51,143 nucleotides of DNA from Halolactibacillus sp051746745 (GCA_051746745.1 JBNJFJ010000008.1:1-51143), one strand, 5' to 3'; shown: positions 8,288-17,577, counted from the first letter of the stretch. The notes: generated from the sequence alone by a model not told the origin. A program made the numbers and translations.

Positions 8288-9160
8288 TCACCCCTTTGAT
8301 ATTTGATTCATTATGTCTTCTACAATCGTTTCTTGTTTCTTTTCGCGATGAATGGTACGTCCTGTTAATTCAAGTGCTGTTTCAAACCCTTTACGCAGGG
8401 ATGATTTGGTTGGGAATTTGCCTAAATCAATACCTAAATTAACGATGGTTTGCGCAATTTCTGGTCGAATACCGACAAGGATACACGTCGCGCCAATTAA
8501 ACGAACAGCTTCTGCGGCTTGGATAATATGATGAGCCACCATCGTATCCACGACAGGAACACCCGTAATATCGATCAGCACCACTTCCGCATTGTGTTTA
8601 ATCACACCATCGAGTAAATTCTCCATGATCAATTTCGCACGTTCAGTATCAATGGTCCCAATCAGTGGCATAATCGTAATGTTGCGCATCACCGGAATAA
8701 GCGGGGCAGACAACTCTTGAAGTGCCACGCGCTGCAAGGATACGGTATGTTCCCAGCTACCTGAGTATTCATTGACTAATTTATTAATAATCGGATCCAC
8801 CCAACTATCAACACGGTCTAAAACAACTGAAAAAAGATCGGTATCAATTTGATTTTGTTGACTCAACACAAAATCAATCGCGACTCGACGAAATGTTTGT
8901 AATCCATCTGTTAAATAACTGAGCGGCCACCCTAAGTTCACTAATCGTTCTGAAAACGATTCTAATTCAGTTGTTAAGCCTCCGCCATTTCCTAAACCAT
9001 CAAAGATGACATTCACAAATTCTCGATTCGTACTTTGAAATAACTCATCAGAAATCGATGATGTGTAATCATTTTGACGATTTTCTGATACAATTTTAAG
9101 CCAATTTTTTATTATAACATCGCTATTATCTAACACGATTCTATCCACGCGTTTTGGCAC
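8288..9160 (-). CDS. rsbRA: RsbR, stressosome sensor protein
   Basis: 290 aa from the preferred GTG start at 9160, which has AGGTGG eight bases upstream; the GTG at 9172 would overlap that site. The N-terminal half (about residues 1-135) is the variable, globin-like sensor domain. A linker leads to a conserved STAS domain with T172 in GTIDT and T206 in VPVVDT, matching T171 and T205 phosphorylated by RsbT in B. subtilis RsbRA. The N-terminal domain is diverged, as is usual, so the signal cannot be predicted. First gene of the operon. Confidence 0.93.
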   Translation of the reverse strand: MPKRVDRIVLDNSDVIIKNWLKIVSENRQNDYTSSISDELFQSTNREFVNVIFDGLGNGGGLTTELESFSERLVNLGWPLSYLTDGLQTFRRVAIDFVLSQQNQIDTDLFSVVLDRVDSWVDPIINKLVNEYSGSWEHTVSLQRVALQELSAPLIPVMRNITIMPLIGTIDTERAKLIMENLLDGVIKHNAEVVLIDITGVPVVDTMVAHHIIQAAEAVRLIGATCILVGIRPEIAQTIVNLGIDLGKFPTKSSLRKGFETALELTGRTIHREKKQETIVEDIMNQISKG

Positions 9161-9215
9161 AGCTATTACCACCTTTTCATATAATGTATGTAATGAAGAT
9201 GATGCAACTTTTTGA

Positions 9216-9245
9216 AGTATCTCTACTTTACCATTAATAAGTCAA
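9216..9245 (-). promoter_or_regulatory. Candidate sigma-A promoter of the rsbR operon
   Basis: On the minus strand TTGACT (9245-9240), an 18-base spacer and GATACT (9221-9216), about 55 bases before the rsbR start. The -10 is imperfect. It is the best candidate I see in the 9161-9438 gap. Confidence 0.4.
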
Positions 9246-9319
9246 AAAACCAAAGCATCCAAAATAAACCTCTCCATACCATTTTACTAAACTTTCAGTT
9301 ATTTTAATAGTCATCTGAG

Positions 9320-9351
9320 CTGTTTTCGTACTGTTTTCGTTCCATTTCGTA
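9320..9351. repeat. Three tandem 11-bp repeats upstream of rsbR
   Basis: CTGTTTTCGTA at 9320-9330, CTGTTTTCGT(T) at 9331-9341 and the degenerate TCCATTTCGTA at 9341-9351. The period is about one helical turn, which would place each copy on the same DNA face, but no factor is known to me for this motif. Confidence 0.55.
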
Positions 9352-9438
9352 TCACTCACTACTTCAACAATGCCGGTCTATCTATCATTTCTTATGTTAG
9401 ACTTACCCAGCAAAAAGTCGAAACTTTTTTACCAATTA

Positions 9439-9483
9439 AAAAAAGTACTTGCCAACTTCTAAAGTTAAGAGACAAGTACTTTC
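9439..9483 (-). terminator. Terminator after ndoA
   Basis: On the minus strand AAAGTACTTG and CAAGTACTTT pair as the outer stem, an inner AACTT/AAGTT hairpin sits in the loop, and a run of seven T follows. It separates the toxin operon from the rsb operon. Confidence 0.85.
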
Positions 9484-9488
9484 TTTCT

Positions 9489-9839
9489 TTAAATATTTGC
9501 TAGACCCACACTAATCTCTAACGCTCGATCAATTTTATCCATCATCGGTTGATCGAGATGGGTGATTTTATCTGTTAAGCGTTGTTTGTCAATGGTGCGA
9601 ATTTGTTCTAGAAGAATTACAGAGTCTCTTTCGAAACCATATTTTTCCGCATCAATTTCCACATGGGTTGGTAGCTTAGCTTTTTGAATTTGGGCGGTAA
9701 TAGCTGCGACAATCACCGTCGGGCTAAATCGATTGCCGATATTATTTTGTATAATTAACACCGGTCTGGTCCCACCTTGTTCTGAACCAACGACCGGTGA
9801 AAGATCCGCAAAATATACATCACCGCGTTTTACTATCAA
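9489..9839 (-). CDS. ndoA: EndoA/MazF-type endoribonuclease toxin
   Basis: 116 aa, the length of B. subtilis EndoA (YdcE), to which it is nearly identical by memory (IVKRGDVYFADLSPVVGSEQ, KITHLD). MazF-family fold; the EndoA of B. subtilis cuts RNA at UACAU, and the same specificity is inferred. The TTG at 9839 is chosen over the TTG at 9845 because it has AAGG at suitable spacing and gives the conserved N terminus. It lies 11 bases after its antitoxin gene. Confidence 0.95.
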   Translation of the reverse strand: MIVKRGDVYFADLSPVVGSEQGGTRPVLIIQNNIGNRFSPTVIVAAITAQIQKAKLPTHVEIDAEKYGFERDSVILLEQIRTIDKQRLTDKITHLDQPMMDKIDRALEISVGLANI

Positions 9840-9850
9840 AGTCAATCGCC

Positions 9851-10114
9851 TTACACCCCACTCACTAGGCGCTCTGCCTCCTGTTCAACTAAAAAGGCTT
9901 CTGAAGCGATGGTCAAATTAATCTTGGCCATCTCTAAATAGCCTTGTCTCATATCCTCACGGATTTGTCTTTCTCTTCGTTCTTCGAGGTAGCACTTTGT
10001 TGCTTTAAAAATTAAATCTTCAAAGTTACACTGATCTTCTGCCATTACACCCTTGACCTCGTCCATTAAATAGTCGGGTAATTTGACAACAACTTCCTGC
10101 ATGTCCATTGACAA
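9851..10114 (-). CDS. ndoAI: NdoAI/MazE-type antitoxin
   Basis: 87 aa. The N-terminal half looks like a ribbon-helix-helix DNA-binding domain (VVVKLPDYLMDEVKGV). The C-terminal GYLEMAKINLTIASEAF and ERLVSG match the toxin-binding tail of B. subtilis YdcD. It neutralises EndoA and probably represses its own operon. The start is uncertain: TTG at 10114 has GGAGG eight bases upstream; ATG at 10108 is the alternative. Confidence 0.9.
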   Translation of the reverse strand: MSMDMQEVVVKLPDYLMDEVKGVMAEDQCNFEDLIFKATKCYLEERRERQIREDMRQGYLEMAKINLTIASEAFLVEQEAERLVSGV

Positions 10115-10221
10115 AACCAACACCTCCAACACGATTCCTGTTCAATTATGATCCCTTTTATCATATCATCTAAACGCCTAGAATTAAAGGTGTAATTGAC
10201 ATATTTTTAAAATTCATTCGT

Positions 10222-10273
10222 AAAAAAGCGAAGATAAAACCTTGATTTCAAGAGGTTTTTGCTCTTTTTTCGC
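10222..10273 (-). terminator. Terminator directly after alr
   Basis: On the minus strand GCGAA/TTCGC forms the base of a stem with an imperfect AAAACCTCTTG/CAAGGTTTT inner hairpin, followed by six T. It starts two bases after the alr stop codon. Confidence 0.75.
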
Positions 10274-10274
10274 A

Positions 10275-11393
10275 TCAGGACCTACTTTCATTACGATATA
10301 ACCTCGGTAATCGAGAGGTAAGTAAACAACTGACTTCATAATTAATGGTCCCCAGATGTTCTGCCACCTCTTCTAAAGTAATCTGCTCTTCTTTGTCCTT
10401 ACCAATAAACGTGACCTTTGTCCCGACAGGGTATGCTTGATCTAACTTCACCATGCATTGGTCCATGCAGACCCGCCCAACAATCGGCATGCGTTTACCC
10501 TCAATCAAGACATCAAAATTTTGAAACCTTCGCTGAATCCCATCACCATAACCAACAGGGATCGTGCCAATCCATTCATCCGTTTCTGTTGTATAAGTGA
10601 GACCATAACTAATCTTTTCACCTTGTGGCAATTGTTTCACATGGACGAGTTGAGTCGTAAGTGAGAGGGCCGGTTGCAGTTCAAACGGCGGATAATCTCT
10701 CAAGTAGATGGATGGGTACAACCCATACATACCAATACCGAACCTTACCGCATCATACATATCCGCTGGGAATTGCAAACTGGCAGCACTGTTACCTGTA
10801 TGATAAAGGATCGACTGCCCATACCGCTGTTTAATTGGTTGGATCAGTTCTCGGTAATGCGCCGCTTGATAATGGTAATACGTATCATCAGCTGCGTCAG
10901 CTTTAGCAAAGTGGGTAAAGACACCGACAACATTAAAGGGCGGATCATCAACTGCCTCTAAAAACACATCTACATCTTCAATCGTCCTTAAACCGAGACG
11001 GCCCATGCCGGTATCTAACTTGATATGCAGATTTAATTGATCGGTTATATGCCGCTTCGCTTCCTCTAACCAATCAAGCTGAAAAGCGGTTAGTTGAATA
11101 TCGAACCTCTCCGCCTCACCACTAAACGCTGGGTCGGTGTAGCCCATGACAAGAATAGGCGCATCAATCCCCGCTTCTCTCAAAATGATTGCCTCTTCTA
11201 AAATCGCTACACATAGCGCCGATGCCCCAGCACGAAGTGCTGCTCTCGCTACTTCAACACTGCCATGACCATAACCATCGGCTTTTACTACCGCAAAAAT
11301 CTCTGTTTCTCTTGGCAACTTGGTTTTTAACATCACTATATTTTGTTTTATGGCATCTAAATCAATGATGACTTGTGCGTTTCGATACTGCAT
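10275..11393 (-). CDS. alr: Alanine racemase
   Basis: 372 aa, fold-type III PLP enzyme converting L-alanine to D-alanine for peptidoglycan. K37 in VVKADGYGHG is the PLP lysine. The second catalytic tyrosine is in KISYGLTY, and the CMDQCM segment near residue 310 lines the active site. The ATG at 11393 has GGAAG upstream. Between the lipoprotein gene and ndoAI as in the B. subtilis ydc locus. Confidence 0.97.
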   Translation of the reverse strand: MQYRNAQVIIDLDAIKQNIVMLKTKLPRETEIFAVVKADGYGHGSVEVARAALRAGASALCVAILEEAIILREAGIDAPILVMGYTDPAFSGEAERFDIQLTAFQLDWLEEAKRHITDQLNLHIKLDTGMGRLGLRTIEDVDVFLEAVDDPPFNVVGVFTHFAKADAADDTYYHYQAAHYRELIQPIKQRYGQSILYHTGNSAASLQFPADMYDAVRFGIGMYGLYPSIYLRDYPPFELQPALSLTTQLVHVKQLPQGEKISYGLTYTTETDEWIGTIPVGYGDGIQRRFQNFDVLIEGKRMPIVGRVCMDQCMVKLDQAYPVGTKVTFIGKDKEEQITLEEVAEHLGTINYEVSCLLTSRLPRLYRNESRS

Positions 11394-11456
11394 CGTTTAA
11401 CTTCCTTTCTCCCTATTTCTTCAATAACTTCATTGTTTCTCGGATTTTTTTCTTTA

Positions 11457-12452
11457 TTATTTATTTTCTACCCACTCGACTGATGTCGCAATGGCTTCTT
11501 TTTCTTCTGGTGTTAAGCTATCTGAGGCAATATAAAACTCTGTCGTTTCATTGGCCCATACAAAACCAGCATCATCACTTGTAAACGATGCTCCATCTTT
11601 AATGACGGATAAAACATCTGCAACGCTAGCCGTTTGACTTTTGCTTACTTGAATCAGCGTAAAGGATTGATCACCGGTATAAGTCATCATGACGACCTGT
11701 CTACCATTGACAAGGCGTTCCTCTGTCTCGTCTAACGCTTGATTAAAGGTTTCTGTCGGGTAATACCAACCAGCGGTATCATCCGCTTGTTTTTCTGTTT
11801 CCGTTTGATCCTCACGCGCTTCTTCACCCAAGGCCACGTCAAAAAAATCCGCTTCAAAGTCAGGGGTGACCGTAATCGACTGAAATTTAACTGACACATG
11901 TTTTGTTTTTGTTTCATTTGTGACGAAAACTTCGACTGGTAAATACGTCTCTTTATCAAAGGTTAGTGTTTGTCTCGTTAAATCCGGATCTTCTTCTAAT
12001 GGCGCTTCTATTGTATACACATAACCAGCATCTTGTTCTTCAAAGGTCGCTTCTGGATAGGCTTTTAGCGTGTCAATAACAGAAGACAATAAGTATAGTT
12101 GTGCCCGGTCATTAGGCCACTCCATTCGAAACGGTTCTGGTGCTTCGTTATCAGTTAATAAGAATACTCCGTCCGCATTGCGGACTAACGTTTGTTTTAA
12201 CCCTCTTGAGTCATCCGTTAAATCAACATGATAAAAATCATCTAATCGACTGATACTAAGTAACACACGTTCTTCCCCACTCGCGGTGAGCACTTGCATA
12301 TCGGCTTCCGCTTGATATGTCGTTAAACCCTCACCTACTTGAACGATCTCTTCATACACATCTTCTGAATCTTGAGACTGACAACCAACCATCAACAACA
12401 TAACTATCACACTCATGAGTAACATAATCCGTCGTCGTTCTATGATGTCCAC
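11457..12452 (-). CDS. YdcC/LolA-like lipoprotein
   Basis: 331 aa. Lipobox LMVGC with C24 after a hydrophobic stretch, so it is anchored to the outer face of the membrane. The region from about residue 35 to 215 resembles the LolA/outer-membrane-lipoprotein-sorting fold (paired beta strands such as GVFLLTDNE and PVEVFVTNETK). A Glu/Thr/Asp-rich linker near 205-225 leads to a C-terminal DUF4367-like segment. The homologue in B. subtilis at this place is YdcC. The start is GTG at 12452, whose ribosome site is poorly spaced; an internal ATG is possible. Function unknown. Confidence 0.8.
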   Translation of the reverse strand: MDIIERRRIMLLMSVIVMLLMVGCQSQDSEDVYEEIVQVGEGLTTYQAEADMQVLTASGEERVLLSISRLDDFYHVDLTDDSRGLKQTLVRNADGVFLLTDNEAPEPFRMEWPNDRAQLYLLSSVIDTLKAYPEATFEEQDAGYVYTIEAPLEEDPDLTRQTLTFDKETYLPVEVFVTNETKTKHVSVKFQSITVTPDFEADFFDVALGEEAREDQTETEKQADDTAGWYYPTETFNQALDETEERLVNGRQVVMMTYTGDQSFTLIQVSKSQTASVADVLSVIKDGASFTSDDAGFVWANETTEFYIASDSLTPEEKEAIATSVEWVENK

Positions 12453-12472
12453 GTCCTTTACCTATTAATCGC

Positions 12473-13963
12473 TTAGGCAGGATTTTCGATAAAGGTTCGA
12501 TAAGCCTCGCTTAAACTAGCTACTACATCTGTTGGGGTCACATCAAACGCAGTAAACTCTTCTCTAACCGCAACATCACTGGCATAACCGTGTAAATAAA
12601 CAGCATTACATAGACCAGCAAAAATACTCTCATCTTGCATCATACGCACCGAGGCAATGCCACTTAAAATGTCCCCACTGCCACCTTTACTAAGGGCAGA
12701 GTTCCCTGTTGTATTAATCACTTGTTCACCAGCGGGAGAGGTGATGATGGTGTAGGTTCCTTTTAACACAAGGTATACGCCGTAATCTTTCGCAAAAACT
12801 TTCGTCACTGTAAAGGGATCAGTTTTTATTTCATCAACTGAATACCCCGTAAGCCTGGCAAATTCTTTAGGGTGAGGTGTGAGAACGGTCGGTCCTTGTC
12901 GGTTTTTCAAAGCACTGATGTCACGCGCTAATAACGTTAAGCCATCCGCATCAATAAGCAGCGGGATCTTTGTTGTTAATGTTTGTTGAAACAGCGATTG
13001 TTTCTCATCTGTAAGACCAAAACCCATACCAACAGCCATCGCTTGGTAGTTAGATAATAACTGTGGCGTAAGTTCCTCAGTTGTTTTCGTCATTACCTCA
13101 TGCGGTAGCTGTAAGAAAGGACGTGCTGCCTGCTCAGTCATGACCGTCACAAGCCCCGCACCAGATTTTAGCGCTCCTCGTGCACTCAGTTGAATCGCTC
13201 CAGGCATATCAGCAGAACCGCCCATCAGTAGCACATGGCCATATGTGCCTTTATGACCAAAGCGCTCACGCTTTATGAGCGTTTGTCTCACATCAGAAGG
13301 TTGCCAAATGGTTCGACTAATTTTAGCCAGTTCGCGTGTCGGTAAGCCAATAGAAACAATCACTAACTCACCGTAATAGGCGGCCGTTTTCTCGATATAA
13401 GCCGTGACTTTTGGTGCTTCAATTGTGACCGTTTTAGTCGCCTTGACGGCACTACTCATAGAATCAACCGCTTCACTGACACCACTTGGTACATCGATAC
13501 TATAAATAGGGGCGTCTACTTGATTCATAAGTGCGACATACCCCTGCATTGGTTCACGCATCGGTCCAGAATAGCCTGTTCCAAATAACGCATCGATCAC
13601 AATCGTTGCTTCATGTAAGTATGGAACAGCATCAGGGAAATCATAAATGATTTCAACGCCAAAACGCTGCATAACATTTAAATGCACATAGGCTTCTCCT
13701 TCGATTTTATCATTGGTCACTGTCTGAATCACGGTCACATCGTATCCTCTATTCTTCAACTCACGCGCCACAACAAAACCATCACCACCATTATTACCTG
13801 GACCAACAACGACAACAATCCGGTCCTTTTTTGTTAAATCCTCTATCAACGTTTCAACAATGGCCCGACCGGCATTTTCCATTAAGACTTCTCCTGGCAT
13901 ATGATAAGCATTAAACGCCAACACATCTACTTGTCTCATCTCTTTGCTTGTCAAACACTTCAT
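12473..13963 (-). CDS. nnr: Bifunctional NAD(P)HX epimerase/dehydratase
   Basis: 496 aa. N-terminal YjeF_N epimerase domain (residues 1-210) with GPGNNGGDGFV and DALFGTG. C-terminal ribokinase-like ADP-dependent dehydratase (about 225-490) with GHKGTYGHVLLMGGS, LTPHPKEF and GNSALSKGGSGDILSG, which holds the catalytic aspartate. It repairs hydrated NADH and NADPH. GGAGGA precedes the ATG. It lies downstream of acpS, a common neighbour. Confidence 0.95.
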   Translation of the reverse strand: MKCLTSKEMRQVDVLAFNAYHMPGEVLMENAGRAIVETLIEDLTKKDRIVVVVGPGNNGGDGFVVARELKNRGYDVTVIQTVTNDKIEGEAYVHLNVMQRFGVEIIYDFPDAVPYLHEATIVIDALFGTGYSGPMREPMQGYVALMNQVDAPIYSIDVPSGVSEAVDSMSSAVKATKTVTIEAPKVTAYIEKTAAYYGELVIVSIGLPTRELAKISRTIWQPSDVRQTLIKRERFGHKGTYGHVLLMGGSADMPGAIQLSARGALKSGAGLVTVMTEQAARPFLQLPHEVMTKTTEELTPQLLSNYQAMAVGMGFGLTDEKQSLFQQTLTTKIPLLIDADGLTLLARDISALKNRQGPTVLTPHPKEFARLTGYSVDEIKTDPFTVTKVFAKDYGVYLVLKGTYTIITSPAGEQVINTTGNSALSKGGSGDILSGIASVRMMQDESIFAGLCNAVYLHGYASDVAVREEFTAFDVTPTDVVASLSEAYRTFIENPA

Positions 13964-14009
13964 TCGCTTCCTCCTGCCTTTACTGTAAGTTATGTTTCAC
14001 TGTGCTTCA

Positions 14010-14366
14010 TTATGATTCCAAGACCACATTTGCGACCGCCGACGTTTGACTATGGGAGATGGTAATATGCACGTGATACAGATCATCTCCTGGGAAGTGT
14101 AGGGTCGGTTTACCTGATACTTCATTTGAAATCACAATATCACAAAAATTCAATGTCCCTAATCCTGTTCCTAACGCCTTTCCTAGTGCTTCTTTTGCCG
14201 CAAATCGACCAGCCACAAACTCCGCGCGCCGGCTGTCTGTTGTTAATGCTTGATATTTTTCCTGTTCCTTAACAGAAAGTACTTTTTCAATAAACCGAGG
14301 ATTGCGCTTAATGATTGCTTCTATTCGAGCAATATCAACAATATCGATTCCAATACCTTTAATCAT
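14010..14366 (-). CDS. acpS: Holo-[acyl-carrier-protein] synthase
   Basis: 118 aa trimeric phosphopantetheinyl transferase that activates ACP for fatty acid synthesis. IGIDIVDIARIE contains the metal-binding D8, and FAAKEALGKALG the conserved glutamate and lysine. The ATG at 14366 has AGGTG six bases upstream, so it is preferred over the GTG at 14375. Confidence 0.96.
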   Translation of the reverse strand: MIKGIGIDIVDIARIEAIIKRNPRFIEKVLSVKEQEKYQALTTDSRRAEFVAGRFAAKEALGKALGTGLGTLNFCDIVISNEVSGKPTLHFPGDDLYHVHITISHSQTSAVANVVLES

Positions 14367-14501
14367 GTTTGTCACCTATTTCTTTTATCATAATGAATGT
14401 TTTTTACACGTATAGTATATCAGATTTGCAAGTTGTGCGTTTCTTTCGGTATACTTCTTAATAGGTTAACAATTGATTTTTAAGAAGAAAAGAGGTCTAT
14501 T

Positions 14502-15287
14502 ATGTTTTTTAGAACGGAATCGCTTAAAGATTTTTTTAGATATTACCCAGTCGTATCTGGGATTATCATTATTCAAGTCGCTATTTGGTTACTGATGTAT
14601 TTTGAAACATCGCTCGGTTTTACCATCTTAAATGAAGGTATTGGCATGAATGCCCTTGTTGGTCAAGGTGAATATTGGCGTTTAGTCACACCGATTTTCC
14701 TTCATGACTGGCAAGGTATTACGCATATTCTCTTCAATTCCTTTGCCCTTGTGCTCTTCGGTCCAGCACTTGAACAAATGTTAGGTAAAGTGAAATTTGT
14801 CATTCTTTATTTAGGTGCGGGGATTTTTGCGAATGTGTTCGACTACTTAATCGCAATGGATTCAACGACTTTTTCACTCGGGGCAAGTGGGGCTATTTAC
14901 GGGATACTCGGTCTGATTGTCTATATGATTTTCTTCACTCCTGGATTGATCGACCCCGCCAGTAGACAACTAGTTTTGACTTATGTAATGATTGGTCTGA
15001 TTATGACGTTCATTCAAGCGAATGTCAGTATTCCCGGACACGTCTTTGGTTTAATTGGTGGATTTAGCTTCGGACCACTGCTTGTCAATAACGTGAATCC
15101 ATACCGTCGACCAAGACCACGCCCTAGACGAACACATGCAACTGGGGTTAACTTTGATCCTCAGCGCTGGCAAAAACGCCGCCGATTTAAAATGAACGGC
15201 AACGTCTCAGCTATCCTCTGGTGGGTGTTGTTAATCTTAGCAGTGATTGGTTTCATTGGACCTGTTATTTTGCCGTTTTTAAGATAA
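14502..15287 (+). CDS. Rhomboid-family intramembrane serine protease
   Basis: 261 aa, multi-pass membrane protein. The catalytic dyad is S129 in GASGAIYG and H180 in IPGHVFG. H75 and N79 in HILFN are the conserved TM2 residues that stabilise the oxyanion. An Arg/Pro-rich cytoplasmic stretch (residues 201-230) precedes a last helix. In B. subtilis a rhomboid (YdcA) is also next to acpS. Substrates are unknown. Divergent from acpS, with a good AAGAGG ribosome site. Confidence 0.92.
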   Translation: MFFRTESLKDFFRYYPVVSGIIIIQVAIWLLMYFETSLGFTILNEGIGMNALVGQGEYWRLVTPIFLHDWQGITHILFNSFALVLFGPALEQMLGKVKFVILYLGAGIFANVFDYLIAMDSTTFSLGASGAIYGILGLIVYMIFFTPGLIDPASRQLVLTYVMIGLIMTFIQANVSIPGHVFGLIGGFSFGPLLVNNVNPYRRPRPRPRRTHATGVNFDPQRWQKRRRFKMNGNVSAILWWVLLILAVIGFIGPVILPFLR

Positions 15288-15366
15288 CAACACAAGAGAT
15301 AGAATACATTAATCGAGCTATAAAAAGAGCAAAATAATACCACTATAACGACAGATGTTCAACCAG

Positions 15367-15414
15367 AAAAAAAGCCCGCTTTACTAAGTTTCTATTTAGT
15401 AAAGCGGGCTTTTT
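15367..15414. terminator. Bidirectional terminator
   Basis: A stem of about 19 bp (AAAAGCCCGCTTTACTAA with its complement) around a short loop, with A-runs and T-runs on both sides. It ends the rhomboid transcript and can stop read-through from cshA. The rest of the 15288-15629 gap shows no gene. Confidence 0.9.
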
Positions 15415-15582
15415 ATATCAGGTCAAAATAATAATCAAACATTTAAGCATTCAGCAGATTTTGTTCAACTTATACACGTCTAACGTATGGTTTGGTTATA
15501 GATATATATTCAAGTCTTTTACCGTTTCGATATCATCTAAATTCACTTAAAATCCCTTCACCAACACCAAATATTATACAAC

Positions 15583-15624
15583 AGAAAAACGCAAGGGTCT
15601 GTTTTAAATCAGATCCTTGCGTTT
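15583..15624 (-). terminator. Terminator after cshA
   Basis: A 15-bp stem with one mismatch (AAACGCAAGGATCTG with CAGACCCTTGCGTTT) and a T-run on the minus strand, five bases after the cshA stop codon. Confidence 0.85.
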
Positions 15625-15629
15625 GGTTA

Positions 15630-17108
15630 TTATGAGTTGTGTTTATTTGAGTTGTTTGAACCGCGCTTGTTGTTAAACTTACGGTTACGACCTTTACCTT
15701 TGTTGTTGCGGTTAAAGTTATGACCTTTGTCTCCGCCTTTGCCACGGTAGTTACCTTTACCTTTACCGCCTCCGCGCTTCACGCTAAGTGGTGTAACAGA
15801 TGATAAAGTAACCGGTGTTTGACGACGTGATTTCGACATAATCTTAAGAGCAGCCGCAATAAGTGTCACTGAATCATACTCGTCCAGTAATTCACTTGCT
15901 GTTTCACGGTAGTCATCTAACCCTTGTTTTTCAATGGCACGTACAAGCTTGTTGACAGCAAGTGATTGTTGCCCACGCTTTGCTTCATCATAGCTTGGTA
16001 ATTGCATACGGTGCATTTTTGATTTCGTTGTCTTCTCAATTAAGTGAAGATGTGGCATTTCTCTTGGTGTAATAAATGATACTGCCACCCCTGTTTTACC
16101 GGCACGGCCCGTACGACCAATACGGTGAACATAGCTTTCAGGATCTTGTGGAATATCAAAGTTATACACGTGTGTAACATTCGAAATATCTAAACCACGC
16201 GCAGCAACGTCAGTTGCCACAAGGATTTCCACACGGCTATTTTTAAATTGATTTAACACACTCATACGCTTACCTTGTGTTAAATCGCCGTGAATACCTT
16301 CAGCTTTAAAGCCTCGGGCTTGTAAGCCTTCTGTTACTTCATCTACACGTTTCTTTGTACGACCAAAGATAATCGCGAGTGAAGGTGTTTGAATATCAAG
16401 TAAGTTCGTTAACGCATCAAATTTTTGTTTTTCATGCGCTTCGATGAAATGTTGTTCGATATTCTCAACGGTCATTTCTTTTGCTTTTACTTTTACTTCT
16501 TCAGGGTCACGCATTAATGTTTGCGCAATCTGACGAATCTCTTTCGGCATCGTCGCCGAGAAGAGGAGAGTTTGACGGTCTTCAGGGATTTGCTTTAAGA
16601 TATCACGAATATCTTCGATAAAGCCCATGTTTAACATCTCGTCTGCCTCATCTAATACGGCGGTGTGCACAAAACGTGTGTCAATTGTTTTACGACGGAT
16701 ATGGTCAAGTAAACGTCCCGGTGTTGCTACAACAACGTGTGGACCATCTTTTAATCCGCGGATTTGTCGGTCCATTGGTTGACCACCAAAGATCGGTAAC
16801 GTACGAATACCTTTAAATTTACCTAAGCGGTGAATTTCTTCTGATACTTGAATCGCAAGTTCACGCGTTGGTGCCACGATAAGTCCTTGGATCTTACGTT
16901 GGTTCTTATCGATTTTGTCAAGCATTGGGATACCAAATGCGGCGGTTTTACCTGTTCCTGTCTGTGCTTGTCCAATAACATCCTTCCCTGCAAGTCCGAG
17001 TGGGATTGTCTGTTCCTGGATGGGTGTTGCTTCCTCAAAGCCCATCTTGTCGAGAGCTTTCATAATTACGTCTGAAATACCTAGTGATTGAAATGTTGCC
17101 AAAGTCAT
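15630..17108 (-). CDS. cshA: DEAD-box RNA helicase CshA
   Basis: 492 aa. RecA-like domain 1 has the Q motif (TPIQEQTIP), Walker A AQTGTGKT, DEAD in LDEADEMLNMGF and SAT. Domain 2 has VATDVAARGLD and HRIGRTGRAG. After residue 420 a basic Gly/Arg/Lys/Asn-rich tail (GGGKGKGNYRGKGG) probably binds RNA. CshA takes part in the RNA degradosome, ribosome assembly and cold adaptation in Bacillota. The leader contains a possible terminator (17302-17334). Confidence 0.95.
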   Translation of the reverse strand: MTLATFQSLGISDVIMKALDKMGFEEATPIQEQTIPLGLAGKDVIGQAQTGTGKTAAFGIPMLDKIDKNQRKIQGLIVAPTRELAIQVSEEIHRLGKFKGIRTLPIFGGQPMDRQIRGLKDGPHVVVATPGRLLDHIRRKTIDTRFVHTAVLDEADEMLNMGFIEDIRDILKQIPEDRQTLLFSATMPKEIRQIAQTLMRDPEEVKVKAKEMTVENIEQHFIEAHEKQKFDALTNLLDIQTPSLAIIFGRTKKRVDEVTEGLQARGFKAEGIHGDLTQGKRMSVLNQFKNSRVEILVATDVAARGLDISNVTHVYNFDIPQDPESYVHRIGRTGRAGKTGVAVSFITPREMPHLHLIEKTTKSKMHRMQLPSYDEAKRGQQSLAVNKLVRAIEKQGLDDYRETASELLDEYDSVTLIAAALKIMSKSRRQTPVTLSSVTPLSVKRGGGKGKGNYRGKGGDKGHNFNRNNKGKGRNRKFNNKRGSNNSNKHNS

Positions 17109-17301
17109 TCTCCTTTTTGTTTATATCTCATCGGAATCGTTACGACACGTTAACACTATTTACACGTTCAAATGAAAACGGCGTAGCTGATGTTAAATGT
17201 TTATCTTCATGTACTAGCTTACCCTTATTAATCATATTTACTACTAAAACAACAGTGGTAAACTAATAAGTATCGGTGAAGACCAGCGTTATATTAACGT
17301 G

Positions 17302-17334
17302 AAAAAAAGCCGACCCTTAAAACAGAAGCGGCTT
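17302..17334 (-). terminator. Rho-independent terminator inside the cshA upstream region
   Basis: On the minus strand AAGCCG/CGGCTT with an extended TTCT/AGGG inner stem, then seven T. It points towards cshA, 194 bases before its start, while the next gene upstream (degV) lies on the other strand. It is either an attenuator in a long cshA leader or a block to antisense transcription. The remainder of 17109-17577 holds only promoter-like AT-rich sequence. Confidence 0.7.
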
Positions 17335-17493
17335 GGTTACGAGCATTCAATGGATATTAACATCTTATCACACATACGTCACAATTTCTAGCATGAAAAC
17401 TCAAGCCAACCTTTGATTCATCACGTTTTCACATTTCTTTCATTTCAAACAATAAAAATGTAACAGCTTACAACTCACTATTAGCGCAAATCC

Positions 17494-17522
17494 TTGCATT
17501 TTATTGCATTCTCTAATAATAT
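17494..17522 (+). promoter_or_regulatory. Candidate sigma-A promoter of degV
   Basis: TTGCAT (17494-17499), a 17-base spacer and TAATAT (17517-17522), 55 bases before the degV start. Confidence 0.5.
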
Positions 17523-17577
17523 TATAGTCAGAATATTTTTTTTACGTTTTAACAATACATGAGAGCTAGGTGATGAG

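Noticed and set aside
9395..9420. GGGTAA on the minus strand upstream of rsbR as a sigma-B -10
   Set aside because: The only GTTT-like -35 (GTTTCG) is 10 bases away, too close for the 12-15 base spacing.
16848..17266. Plus-strand open frames over the cshA 5' end
   Set aside because: They are in antisense frames of a strongly conserved gene and lack ribosome sites.
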